From Chloroflexi bacterium AL-N1 (GTDB lineage Bacteria > Chloroflexota > Chloroflexia > Chloroflexales > Roseiflexaceae), in the NCBI GenBank assembly GCA_013122435.1, contig WYDT01000011.1, positions 62,001-126,000 on the forward strand: DNA of 64,000 bases. The letters run 5' to 3'. Made by a program: the position numbers and the translations under genes. The stretch's first letter is position 1. Every line of letters begins with the position of its first letter. Below, in pieces: positions 19,095 through 26,407 of the stretch. Below the pieces are notes generated by a model that searched no databases, was not told the origin of the DNA, and was given only the letters and a program-made list of their open reading frames with translations.

Positions 19095-19553
19095 TTATGG
19101 TGTTTCAAGTGGTGTTTCAAGCAAAAGTTGTGCTTCATAAAGGCTTTTTTCGCAGCGACGACAATAATTTTGACACCTTTCAATCTTTGATTCCCCACAC
19201 ATATGCATAGCAAGATTAATTTTATCAATCGCATTGTCAATGTGATTTTCGATTTTTTCTAATGATTGGCTGTTGATAGATGCTTCTGTTCTGCTTCGAT
19301 ATATTTTTACAATCTCCTCGATGATATATTTCAAGTCAGGACGTAAGTCCATCTCTACAAATCTCTTGAATGCATCACTCCAACGATGATCTCTGCGTGT
19401 TTCACTTATTGCTGTTTCCATATCTTTCAAAGCTTCCTGAAATATCTGGAATCTCTGTTCAACATTCGCTTTATCAAGATCAATATTCTTTCTTCTAGCT
19501 GCCTGAACGACAAATTTACCTGTTGGGTTTGGCAATGCGTTTGGCGATGTCAC
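19095..19553 (-). CDS. Helical protein, paralog of the neighbouring ORF at 19598
   Basis: The protein has 152 residues and is all-helical and AT-rich in its DNA. It aligns with the next gene upstream over most of its length: ALKDMETAISE against ALVSMEEAIAE, DAFKRFVEMDLRPDLKYIIEEI against DAFKRLMEKDVCTDLIYIVKEI, and KSLYEAQLLLE against IKLYEAQLLME. No catalytic motif is visible. The start is a GTG with no clear Shine-Dalgarno, so translation may depend on the upstream gene 45 bases away. Its role is inferred from the operon only. Confidence 0.65.
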   Translation of the reverse strand: MTSPNALPNPTGKFVVQAARRKNIDLDKANVEQRFQIFQEALKDMETAISETRRDHRWSDAFKRFVEMDLRPDLKYIIEEIVKIYRSRTEASINSQSLEKIENHIDNAIDKINLAMHMCGESKIERCQNYCRRCEKSLYEAQLLLETPLETP

Positions 19554-19597
19554 ATTGAGCTTTCTCGTAGTTTGACGAAGTAATATTAATTAGAAGA

Positions 19598-19972
19598 TCA
19601 TACGTCTTCCATCAAAAGTTGTGCTTCATATAACTTTATTTCTAATTCCCGACATGTCTTTCTATATATCTCATTAAGTTCCTGTTCAGCTTTGGTCTCT
19701 ATATTAGTGTATAAATATACCATATTGATTTGATCAGTAGTCTCTTCAAAATAATGTAATAGTTTTTCCAAGTCAAAATCAGGAATAAGAACTTCTTCAT
19801 TTCGATAAAATCCTCTAATCTCTTTGACAATATATATCAAGTCAGTACATACATCTTTTTCCATGAGTCTCTTGAACGCATCACCAAACTTATTTTCGCT
19901 TCGCATTTCAGCTATTGCCTCCTCCATACTCACCAGAGCATCATAAAATACTTGAATTTTAGTACTAATCAT
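19598..19972 (-). CDS. Helical protein, paralog of the neighbouring ORF at 19095
   Basis: The protein has 124 residues from the ATG at 19972. A TTG at 19996 is possible but has no better upstream signal. It is all-helical, with a charged surface and no enzymatic motif. It shares about the whole of its length with the protein encoded at 19095-19553, so the two arose by duplication. It lies 38 bases after the EAD2-type ORF on the same strand. Unknown family; adaptor or immunity role would be guesswork. Confidence 0.65.
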   Translation of the reverse strand: MISTKIQVFYDALVSMEEAIAEMRSENKFGDAFKRLMEKDVCTDLIYIVKEIRGFYRNEEVLIPDFDLEKLLHYFEETTDQINMVYLYTNIETKAEQELNEIYRKTCRELEIKLYEAQLLMEDV

Positions 19973-20010
19973 ATTTTTTTCTTTATAACCACACAAACTT
20001 TAATCAAAAT

Positions 20011-20268
20011 TTATTTCTGGAATTTTCTCAAGAATTCCAAGACATTTTTCATTGATATCGATTCTTGCTCAAACAATCCTACGCCATTAATCAGTTTGTC
20101 TAACCCGCCTTCATAATTACTACACGTTGATACAATTGCCCACACATCTGCTCTAGACATATTATTACGATTAATTGCGTTAGCAATGGCACCTCCGAGT
20201 TTATTTACAATAATGTTACGAGTGTCTTTATCCTGCATGCTGGGACACTTGAGCAATAAATCCACCAA
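20011..20268 (-). CDS. EAD2-type effector-associated domain, stand-alone or frameshifted tail
   Basis: The roughly 85-residue product matches my memory of effector-associated domain 2 from bacterial NLR-like conflict systems. It has LLLKCPSMQDKDTRN, NRNNMSRADVWAIVSTC, YEGGLDKLINGVGLFE and a final SISMKNVLEFLRKF. In those systems such Death-fold-like domains pair effectors with sensors by homotypic contact. The ORF has only TTG/GTG starts and no Shine-Dalgarno. The frame also stays open upstream into the end of the preceding gene, 14 bases away. It may therefore be translationally coupled, or once have been the C-terminal domain of that protein. Confidence 0.65.
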   Translation of the reverse strand: MVDLLLKCPSMQDKDTRNIIVNKLGGAIANAINRNNMSRADVWAIVSTCSNYEGGLDKLINGVGLFEQESISMKNVLEFLRKFQK

Positions 20269-20281
20269 GTAAGTAAAATCA

Positions 20282-21367
20282 TCATCTATTAGACGTAGCG
20301 ACGGGCTTACTTCTAATATTCTCAGATACTATTTGAGAAGTAGATGCTTGCCAACCAAATAAAATATCTCGTAACTCCTCACATTCTTTTTGCAATTGCT
20401 TATGCTTCTTCTGCGTCTCAGGAGTAACAGGTCGGCAATCCCTATGAAACTGATTGAGTTGTGTAATCAAATTATTTATGTAGTTATCAATGTCATACCG
20501 ATCAAACCTCACTTTACGATACAGCTTTTCAAAATGTTCATGTGGGGATTTATTACTATTTAACTCTCGCCAAAGATTATCAACGATTTGTTTTATTTTT
20601 TCAAGAAAACTTACTGCTGTACGACAATCTACTGGGTATACATCATATTGATCAAGTATTTCATAAACCCTTTGTATTGAAACACAAGCCTCGTTCACCA
20701 ATTCGATAATGCTTTGATGCTCAGGTGATGGTGGAGTCTCAGGTGATGGTGGAGGCTTAGGTTGCTCGTCTCCACCGGGAGATTCCTCTGGTTGGGAGGC
20801 TAATTTTTCCAGTTTCGGTCGAATCGCCATTAACTCTTTTTTGGGATAATCTCCTAATTCTGGTTCAATCTCTTCACACAGATTGATCAACTCTTTATAA
20901 CGCTCTGCTTGATATAGAAAATCAACTAGATTAGTGGCAAAATCTTGAACAGACCCACCACTGATAAAACTAAGTGTATTGGGTTCAACTCCAATCCGCC
21001 GACACAAAGCTGATCGTGAACCTGTCTCGGCTTTTCTGCTTCCTGCCAGGAAATCGGCCAACTTCTTTCCATCCTTTATTTGCTGGATTCTGTCACGAAT
21101 TTTATCTAACTCTCGCTTGAGATTATCTCCTAATTCTGGTTCAATCTCTTCACACAGATTGATCAACTCTTTATAACGCTCTGCTTGATATAGAAAATCA
21201 ACTAGATTAGTGGCAAAATCTTGAACAGACCCACCACTGATAAAACTAAGTGTATTGGGTTCAACTCCAATCCGCCGACACAAAGCTGATCGTGAACCTG
21301 TCTCGGCTTTGCCTGTATTGACTAATAGGTTAACCAGTTTATTTCGTTTATCCAGTTCCAATTTCAT
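20282..21367 (-). CDS. Protein with two tandem Death-like effector-associated domains and a helical C-terminus
   Basis: The protein has 361 residues. Two almost identical helical domains (about 5-95 and 97-187) each contain RSALCRRIGVEPNTLSF, FATNLVDFLYQAERYKEL and LCEEIEPELG. A Pro/Glu/Ser linker (about 190-220) leads to a helical domain with YPVDCRTAVSFLEK and RYDIDNYINNL that is shared with the protein at 18495. The same N-terminal domain occurs once at the C-terminus of the phosphorylase-fold protein upstream, so the two proteins probably bind each other. The ATG at 21367 has GAGG 7 bases upstream. No enzymatic motif is visible, so an adaptor role is inferred. Confidence 0.75.
   Translation of the reverse strand: MKLELDKRNKLVNLLVNTGKAETGSRSALCRRIGVEPNTLSFISGGSVQDFATNLVDFLYQAERYKELINLCEEIEPELGDNLKRELDKIRDRIQQIKDGKKLADFLAGSRKAETGSRSALCRRIGVEPNTLSFISGGSVQDFATNLVDFLYQAERYKELINLCEEIEPELGDYPKKELMAIRPKLEKLASQPEESPGGDEQPKPPPSPETPPSPEHQSIIELVNEACVSIQRVYEILDQYDVYPVDCRTAVSFLEKIKQIVDNLWRELNSNKSPHEHFEKLYRKVRFDRYDIDNYINNLITQLNQFHRDCRPVTPETQKKHKQLQKECEELRDILFGWQASTSQIVSENIRSKPVATSNR
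20849..21310. repeat. Exact 186-bp direct repeat inside the adaptor gene
   Basis: Bases 20849-21034 and 21125-21310 appear identical over 186 positions, including all synonymous sites, with a period of 276 bases (92 codons). Part of the unit (the CCGCCGACACAA...GTCTCGGCTTTGCC block) recurs with few changes at about 21652-21703 in the upstream gene. This points to very recent duplication or ongoing gene conversion. Confidence 0.9.
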
Positions 21368-21446
21368 AAACAAACCTCAAACCTCAAAAAGAATGCCAGA
21401 GCATGAGAATAGAATTACTCACGCTCTGTTTGGAAACATGAACATG

Positions 21447-22991
21447 CTAGCTCACTTGAAGCTTTACTATTTTCTCACGAATTTTATCTAACTCTCGCCT
21501 GGGATTATCTCCTAAAGCTGGCTCAATCTCATCACATAATGCTATCAATTCTGTGTAGCGTCGATTTGTATTGAGAAGATTGACTAGTTCAGTCGCAAAG
21601 TCCTGATCAGAGCCTCTGGCAACAAAAGATAATCTGCCGGGATCAACATCAATCCGCCGACACAAGGCTGATCGTGAACCTGTCTCGGCTTTGCCCGTAT
21701 TGACTAATAAATCTGCTAATCTGTTTCGAGCTTTTAATTCTAACTGTTGATTGGCAGGAGAAGGAACTGGCTTACCTTCATCTCGGTCTGACCCGTTATT
21801 TCCCCCATCACCAACAGACACCGCTTTCACCGCAGGCACCGCCTCTAGCAAGGCGCGGGTGTATGCTGCTGCGACAATCGCCGCGTAGTTCTGCCATTCA
21901 TCACCCTTTTTATCATCACAGTAGTCGCAAATACCACGAACCACCAGATAGCCTATGCTATGGTTCCACGCCGCATCTGCAACCCCTGAGCCTTCCATCT
22001 CCACCGCTTTCACCCCAAAACGCTGTTGGAGGGCATTACGAACAGTCCGATCCTTCAACAATGTATTGGCAGAAGCAATCGCACCAAAAAACACCTGTGG
22101 CTCATTAGGGCGCTTACGATAAGGTGGTGGGATAATCTGCCCTGATTCGTCGTGCAGAATATCTTTGGCAATATCAGGACGATCCCAGATATCATCAGAG
22201 TTCTTTAAATTCTCAATCGCCTTCGCAATATAGGGTATCCATGGGCGCCTACCTTCAAGACTTGCCTCTGCTAGAGCATCGATACCCTCGAGTAAAATGG
22301 CACTTGGTGCACGCGGCACATGCCGATAGGCTGCGCTACCATCTGCTTCTCGTTTGATAAAATCGTACTGTACCACCCCATACTTATTCGATACAACAAT
22401 ATCCCCGAGTCGAACATGGGTTTCGGCTTTGCTGGGCTCAGGCACTCCCCCGGCAATACCGACCATGATAATAACCTGCACGGTGGGAAAGCGTTCTAGT
22501 AGGATCGTGACACGACTAGCTGCCTGATTATTGCCTTGATCAACGCGGGCTAGAATAACGTGATGTATTTTCCCATTGAATGAAGGTATGTCACCTTGTA
22601 GATAACGCCATCCAGGTCGCCACTGAGTATCTTTTGGTTCAACAACATTATCGAGCAAACTCTTCATCGCAACATTCTCATGTTTTAGAGCAGTCACAAT
22701 CCCAATCGTCGGTTGAAATTCTTCAGTTGACACAGGTTTCTCCGTCTGTGGTTGTTCAGCTTCTGGGGATTTCTCCTCGTCGTCAGGATGGTTCTCAACG
22801 ATCTGGTTCCACCCAAGCAAAGTCTGTTTGATCTTCTTAATGTTTTTGCGTGCCTCCTCAATTCCGTGCACATTACCTGGCGGAGCATATGCTGCCCCCA
22901 AGGTGGCACGCTGTTTGAGATGGTGGGCAAGTGTGCGGCGATGGATGGCAAGGAGTTCTCGTTGATGTTCAATGTCTTCTTTGTCTGGCAT
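21447..22991 (-). CDS. Nucleoside-phosphorylase-fold effector fused to an effector-associated domain
   Basis: The protein has 514 residues. An N-terminal helical region (about 9-70) has ELLAIHRRTLAHHLKQ and IEEARKNIKKIKQTL. I recall this from the fronts of many NACHT, CHAT and TIR proteins of Cyanobacteria and Chloroflexota. The phosphorylase fold (about 94-360) has IGIVTAL, VGIAGGVPE, GDIVVSN, the ribose-binding VEMEGSGVADAAW and the catalytic-type RGICDYCDD. The C-terminal domain (about 415-514) repeats the domain seen twice in the next protein. Phosphorylase-fold domains act as ATP or nucleotide nucleosidases in Detocs and related immunity systems, so nucleotide depletion is a reasonable guess. 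The ATG at 22991, with AGGAG upstream, is preferred to 23027. Confidence 0.85.
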   Translation of the reverse strand: MPDKEDIEHQRELLAIHRRTLAHHLKQRATLGAAYAPPGNVHGIEEARKNIKKIKQTLLGWNQIVENHPDDEEKSPEAEQPQTEKPVSTEEFQPTIGIVTALKHENVAMKSLLDNVVEPKDTQWRPGWRYLQGDIPSFNGKIHHVILARVDQGNNQAASRVTILLERFPTVQVIIMVGIAGGVPEPSKAETHVRLGDIVVSNKYGVVQYDFIKREADGSAAYRHVPRAPSAILLEGIDALAEASLEGRRPWIPYIAKAIENLKNSDDIWDRPDIAKDILHDESGQIIPPPYRKRPNEPQVFFGAIASANTLLKDRTVRNALQQRFGVKAVEMEGSGVADAAWNHSIGYLVVRGICDYCDDKKGDEWQNYAAIVAAAYTRALLEAVPAVKAVSVGDGGNNGSDRDEGKPVPSPANQQLELKARNRLADLLVNTGKAETGSRSALCRRIDVDPGRLSFVARGSDQDFATELVNLLNTNRRYTELIALCDEIEPALGDNPRRELDKIREKIVKLQVS

Positions 22992-23040
22992 GGCAGCTCG
23001 CTCTCCTGGTGATACAGCGATCTTCAATGGAATCTATGAA

Positions 23041-23477
23041 ATAGTGGCAAACATTGAATGGAGCCATCAGGGCTATTCCAACATAGCCTGATACAGCCAC
23101 ATTCAGCAGCTCAATACTTTTACTCTTAAATTTTCTACAGTTTTAATGGATCTGATTGATGATATTTCCACACCCGCACATCTACTACGTTTTCACGTAC
23201 CTCATAGTACAATAACGATGGAAGGTGTGAGAATTCGAGCACGTGATCAGGGGAATTTTGAAAATTTATGGAATTTGAAGATAGCCGCTGCCCAGAGTCA
23301 GTCCCATCGCGTCGGGGCCATCCCCCGTGACGGCCCATCTCAAGAGGACGATACGGCGGTTGCAAACCGCCGCTACATGCCGCCTTTGACAAGCTCAGGC
23401 GGCGTGTTTCTCTGCTCCAATGTTTCTCTTGAGTCACTTTATTGACTCTTCGACTTATAACCCTTTACCCTTCACCT
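23041..23477. other. Intergenic region with dispersed-repeat character
   Basis: About 430 bases lie between the conflict operon and the lipoprotein gene. The left half holds the presumed promoter region of the operon but no clear boxes. The right half is GC-rich and contains two palindromes described separately. Frames here read as low-complexity Arg/Gly-rich peptides and are not called. Confidence 0.5.
23270..23403. repeat. GC-rich palindromic repeat element
   Basis: Two hairpins lie side by side: GGCGGTT-GCA-AACCGCC at 23355-23371 and GCCGCCT at 23379-23385 with AGGCGGC at 23397-23403. The TTGACAAGCTCAGG loop and the neighbouring GATGGGCCGTCACGGGGGATG stretch (minus strand) are of a kind I recall from dispersed intergenic repeats in Roseiflexus- and Chloroflexus-like genomes. 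Only one copy is in this window. Confidence 0.5.
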
Positions 23478-24128
23478 CTACCCCACATCAGACGTGAGGA
23501 ACCAGCGCCCACCAACACGAATGAGCGGCACTGCACCATCCTCAGTGCCAATGAGGGTATCAAGGCCAGATTCGCCGTCGCAGGTGTCGTCGGCAGTGGC
23601 GGCCCCGCTGGTAATAATGACACATACCACTGCGTCCGGGAGGCGAACAAGTGCGCGGTTATCGATGATTTCAGACTCGATGGTTTCCTCATCAAACCGC
23701 ACTTCGAGCATCATGGTTTCGTTGTTACCGCCTAGCAAGTATTGACCTGTTGAATAGGTCCGAAATGCCTCAGCAAACAGACTACGATGTTCGATCCGTT
23801 CGCTCGGGACAAAATAGCTCACGAGTTGGTCGATCCATTGGACACGACGATCTGCATCCTCAAAGATCAATGGGTCATTAAAGGCAAAGTTGAAGTCTTC
23901 AAAAAAACTCTGGACGACCGCTTCGGGAGCCAGACTCGCCTGTTGCTCCGGGGGCAGACCAATCTGACTGGGGAGATCGCTGGTGTCGCCCGTGGGAAGC
24001 GCACAGGATACCAAAACTGATGCCAACAAACCAATCAACCCCAGACGCACCGCGCAGGAAATACAAGTTAATACAAACGTAAGGTGTAAGCGGCGGTCAG
24101 TGAACATAGCGGAGACTTTCTTTTTCAA
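23478..24128 (-). CDS. Lipoprotein of unknown function
   Basis: The protein has 216 residues. The hydrophobic stretch GLIGLLASVLVSC gives a lipobox with the cysteine at about residue 42, behind an unusually long N-terminal leader. A start at the internal ATG about 7 codons in is also possible. The mature part, with VVQSFFEDFNFAFNDP and VGGRWFLTSDVG, resembles small NTF2-like or SnoaL-like extracytoplasmic domains that end in a final strand with GGRW. The gene overlaps the end of the DUF488 gene by 4 bases, so the two are cotranslated. Confidence 0.7.
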   Translation of the reverse strand: MKKKVSAMFTDRRLHLTFVLTCISCAVRLGLIGLLASVLVSCALPTGDTSDLPSQIGLPPEQQASLAPEAVVQSFFEDFNFAFNDPLIFEDADRRVQWIDQLVSYFVPSERIEHRSLFAEAFRTYSTGQYLLGGNNETMMLEVRFDEETIESEIIDNRALVRLPDAVVCVIITSGAATADDTCDGESGLDTLIGTEDGAVPLIRVGGRWFLTSDVG

Positions 24129-24619
24129 AACATACGCTCCTGTAATGGAACAGCCACACCACGCACAAGATCACCATCAGGAAGGATATGCCAGACCGTA
24201 ATACCACGCTCGATCAGGGCTGGCGTCACCAGAACATGACGAGGGCAACGTCGATAGTCGGCTTCGCCACACATGAAGGCAGTGCGCGTCTGCGTGCCCA
24301 GGCCAATCAAACGCTCGATGCTACGCGCAAAGGTGGGCGAGGCGGCTATTTTGATGTAATCGGGTGTGTGGCCATCCTCACTGAACAACATCGGGTCTTG
24401 AGGTTTGCCACCCAGCGACTCGCCCATAAAACGGTAGATAATATCTTGATCTTGCAGACTCGTGGCCAGATTCTCGCGGTTAAATTGTGGATTGTAACGG
24501 CTGTATGGCGCACTCCGCACATCACACACAACACCGATATGGTGCTGCTGGAGTAGCACGATCAGACGCGCTACGGGAACATTTGAATGACCGATTGAAA
24601 AGAGTTGTTGGGCTTCCAT
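24125..24619 (-). CDS. DUF488 family protein
   Basis: The protein has 164 residues and every DUF488 landmark: SIGHSN at the N-terminus, CDVRSAPYSRYNPQFN, YRFMGESLGGKP, and CGEADYRRCPRH with the conserved Cys and His. The family is thought to be an enzyme with a cysteine-containing site, but its reaction is not established. It overlaps the following lipoprotein gene by 4 bases and faces divergently from the GH99-like gene. Confidence 0.9.
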   Translation of the reverse strand: MEAQQLFSIGHSNVPVARLIVLLQQHHIGVVCDVRSAPYSRYNPQFNRENLATSLQDQDIIYRFMGESLGGKPQDPMLFSEDGHTPDYIKIAASPTFARSIERLIGLGTQTRTAFMCGEADYRRCPRHVLVTPALIERGITVWHILPDGDLVRGVAVPLQERMF

Positions 24620-24760
24620 ATGTTATAGAACGAAATATCTAAAAACAACGCAATTGCGACCTCATTGTAACATAATCAACCTGTTATTCGATTGCACAGA
24701 CCACCAAAAGCTGCTACTATCCCGACTTGTTTACTCGATTTTGCATACACCGGAGGAGCG

Positions 24761-26347
24761 ATGATTTTCCGTTCATTCCAACGATTTTTTGCTTTACTCT
24801 GTGTCCTTACAATGATGTTTACCCTGACCAGCACGCATACAGCAACCCCCACTCAGGCTCAGGATGAGCGTCCGGTTATGGCCTTTTACTACCCGTGGTA
24901 TGAACCAAGTGACTGGTCATACGCACGGATGAGTGATATTGCCGCGCCACAATATCAGGGCGGCGATGAGGACGTTCTTCAGCGCCATATTCAGCAAGCC
25001 GACGATGCCGGAATCGATGCGCTAATCTGCACCTGGTATGGCCCCAATGAGGATCGTCTCGATGGGCGTTGTCGGCGGATGTTGCAATTGGTAGAGGAAA
25101 GTGGACGTGACCTGAAAATAGCCATCATCCCTGACCAGTCTGCCTCGTTTATCGGATCGATGCGGACGGTTGGTGGTCTAGCGGAGGCAATTGGTGTATT
25201 GCGGCGTGATTTCACCAGCAGTCCCGCCTACTTTACATTTGAAGGCAAACCAGCGGTCTTCTGGTTCAATCCTCCGTCGCTTGGCGGCGTAGGCACCTGG
25301 GAACAACTCCGCAACCAGGCCGACCCCAACCGGGACCAGTACTGGTTTGGCGGCACAGACAACTTCAACTACCTCGATGTCTATGATGCGCTGTACTATT
25401 ATGACATCACCTGGGAAAGCACACCCGGTCTGGCGATGAACTCCTACGCTGGTCGGCTGGAAAATTATAATAGTTCACGTGGAACAAATAAGCCATTTAT
25501 CGCGACAGTGATGACGGGCTACGACGATCTCAGAATTCGCCCGAACGGACATCGACGTAACCGGTCTGGTGGCGAATATTACCGAGGCACCTGGCAAACC
25601 GCCATGGATCGCAACGCCGACGCGGTGGTGCTCACCAGCTTTAATGAGTTCTACGAGGGAACCCATATCGAACCGAGTGAACAGTTTGGCGACCTCTACC
25701 TACGACTGACACAAGAGTTGAGTGCACAATTCCGCAGCTACCAGCCGCCACCTCCGCCACCTGACGGTGGACCCTGTCGAGCCTTCCCTGAGACAGGCCA
25801 TCAGGTGTGTGGGCGTATGCTTGAGTTCTGGGAGCAGAATGGTGGATTGCCAGTCTTTGGCTTCCCCATTACCGAACAGTTCGAGGAGCAAATCGAAGGC
25901 AAAGCCGTCCAAACCCAGATTTTTGAACGCAACCGTTTAGAACTACATCCCGAGAACGACCGACCGTATGACGTGTTGCTGGGGCGTCTCGGTGTCGACA
26001 GCCTGGAAGCACAGGAGCGAGACTGGACGAGTTTTGGTAGGAGCGACCCCAATGCACCAAACTACTTCGCGGAGACAGGGCAGGCCATTGCACCGGAATT
26101 CTGGGGCTACTGGTCGAGCAACGGGCTGGAGTTCGATGGGCAAGCGGGCAAGAGCTTTGCGGAGAGTCTGGCTTTGTTTGGGATGCCGATCTCTGCACCA
26201 GTGATGGAAGTCAATCCAACCGATGGACAGGAGTATCTGACACAGCATTTTGAGCGAGCCCGCTTTGAGTATCATCCAGAGAACGCCGGGACACCGTATG
26301 TGGTGCTATTAGGGCTTTTGGGTCGTGAACTAAATGGTATTGAGTAA
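24761..26347 (+). CDS. Secreted GH99-like glycoside hydrolase with C-terminal PETGH-type repeats
   Basis: The protein has 528 residues from the ATG at 24761, with GGAGG 4 bases upstream. A signal peptide ends near TPTQAQ (about residue 34). The catalytic-type domain (about 40-335) has MAFYYPWYEPSDW, DDAGIDALICTWYGP, and TSFNEFYEGTHIEPSE, the hallmark of endo-alpha-mannosidase-like GH99/GH71 proteins, with glutamates in the last motif. Two C-terminal modules follow: FPETGHQVCGRMLEFWEQNG with LPVFGFPITE, and YFAETGQAIAPEFWGYW, each ending with a FERxRxExHPEN and LLGxLG. This module recurs in other Chloroflexota exported proteins, including the one at 61320 here. Confidence 0.85.
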   Translation: MIFRSFQRFFALLCVLTMMFTLTSTHTATPTQAQDERPVMAFYYPWYEPSDWSYARMSDIAAPQYQGGDEDVLQRHIQQADDAGIDALICTWYGPNEDRLDGRCRRMLQLVEESGRDLKIAIIPDQSASFIGSMRTVGGLAEAIGVLRRDFTSSPAYFTFEGKPAVFWFNPPSLGGVGTWEQLRNQADPNRDQYWFGGTDNFNYLDVYDALYYYDITWESTPGLAMNSYAGRLENYNSSRGTNKPFIATVMTGYDDLRIRPNGHRRNRSGGEYYRGTWQTAMDRNADAVVLTSFNEFYEGTHIEPSEQFGDLYLRLTQELSAQFRSYQPPPPPPDGGPCRAFPETGHQVCGRMLEFWEQNGGLPVFGFPITEQFEEQIEGKAVQTQIFERNRLELHPENDRPYDVLLGRLGVDSLEAQERDWTSFGRSDPNAPNYFAETGQAIAPEFWGYWSSNGLEFDGQAGKSFAESLALFGMPISAPVMEVNPTDGQEYLTQHFERARFEYHPENAGTPYVVLLGLLGRELNGIE

Positions 26348-26359
26348 TTGATAAAGCGT

Positions 26360-26384
26360 CGGTGGACGGCTAGCCCGTCCACCG
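26360..26384. terminator. Bidirectional terminator hairpin
   Basis: CGGTGGACGG at 26360-26369 pairs with CCGTCCACCG at 26375-26384 around the loop CTAGC. It lies between convergent genes ending at 26347 and 26408. There is no long T-run. Confidence 0.7.
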
Positions 26385-26407
26385 GCTAACTGATTGTCGT
26401 AGATGAA

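Noticed and set aside
23135..23445. Frames on both strands in the repeat region
   Set aside because: Arg/Gly-rich translations of palindromic repeats, which are typical spurious ORFs.
24692..24760. Longer N-terminus for the GH99-like protein
   Set aside because: The signal peptide starts at 24761, right after a strong GGAGG site.
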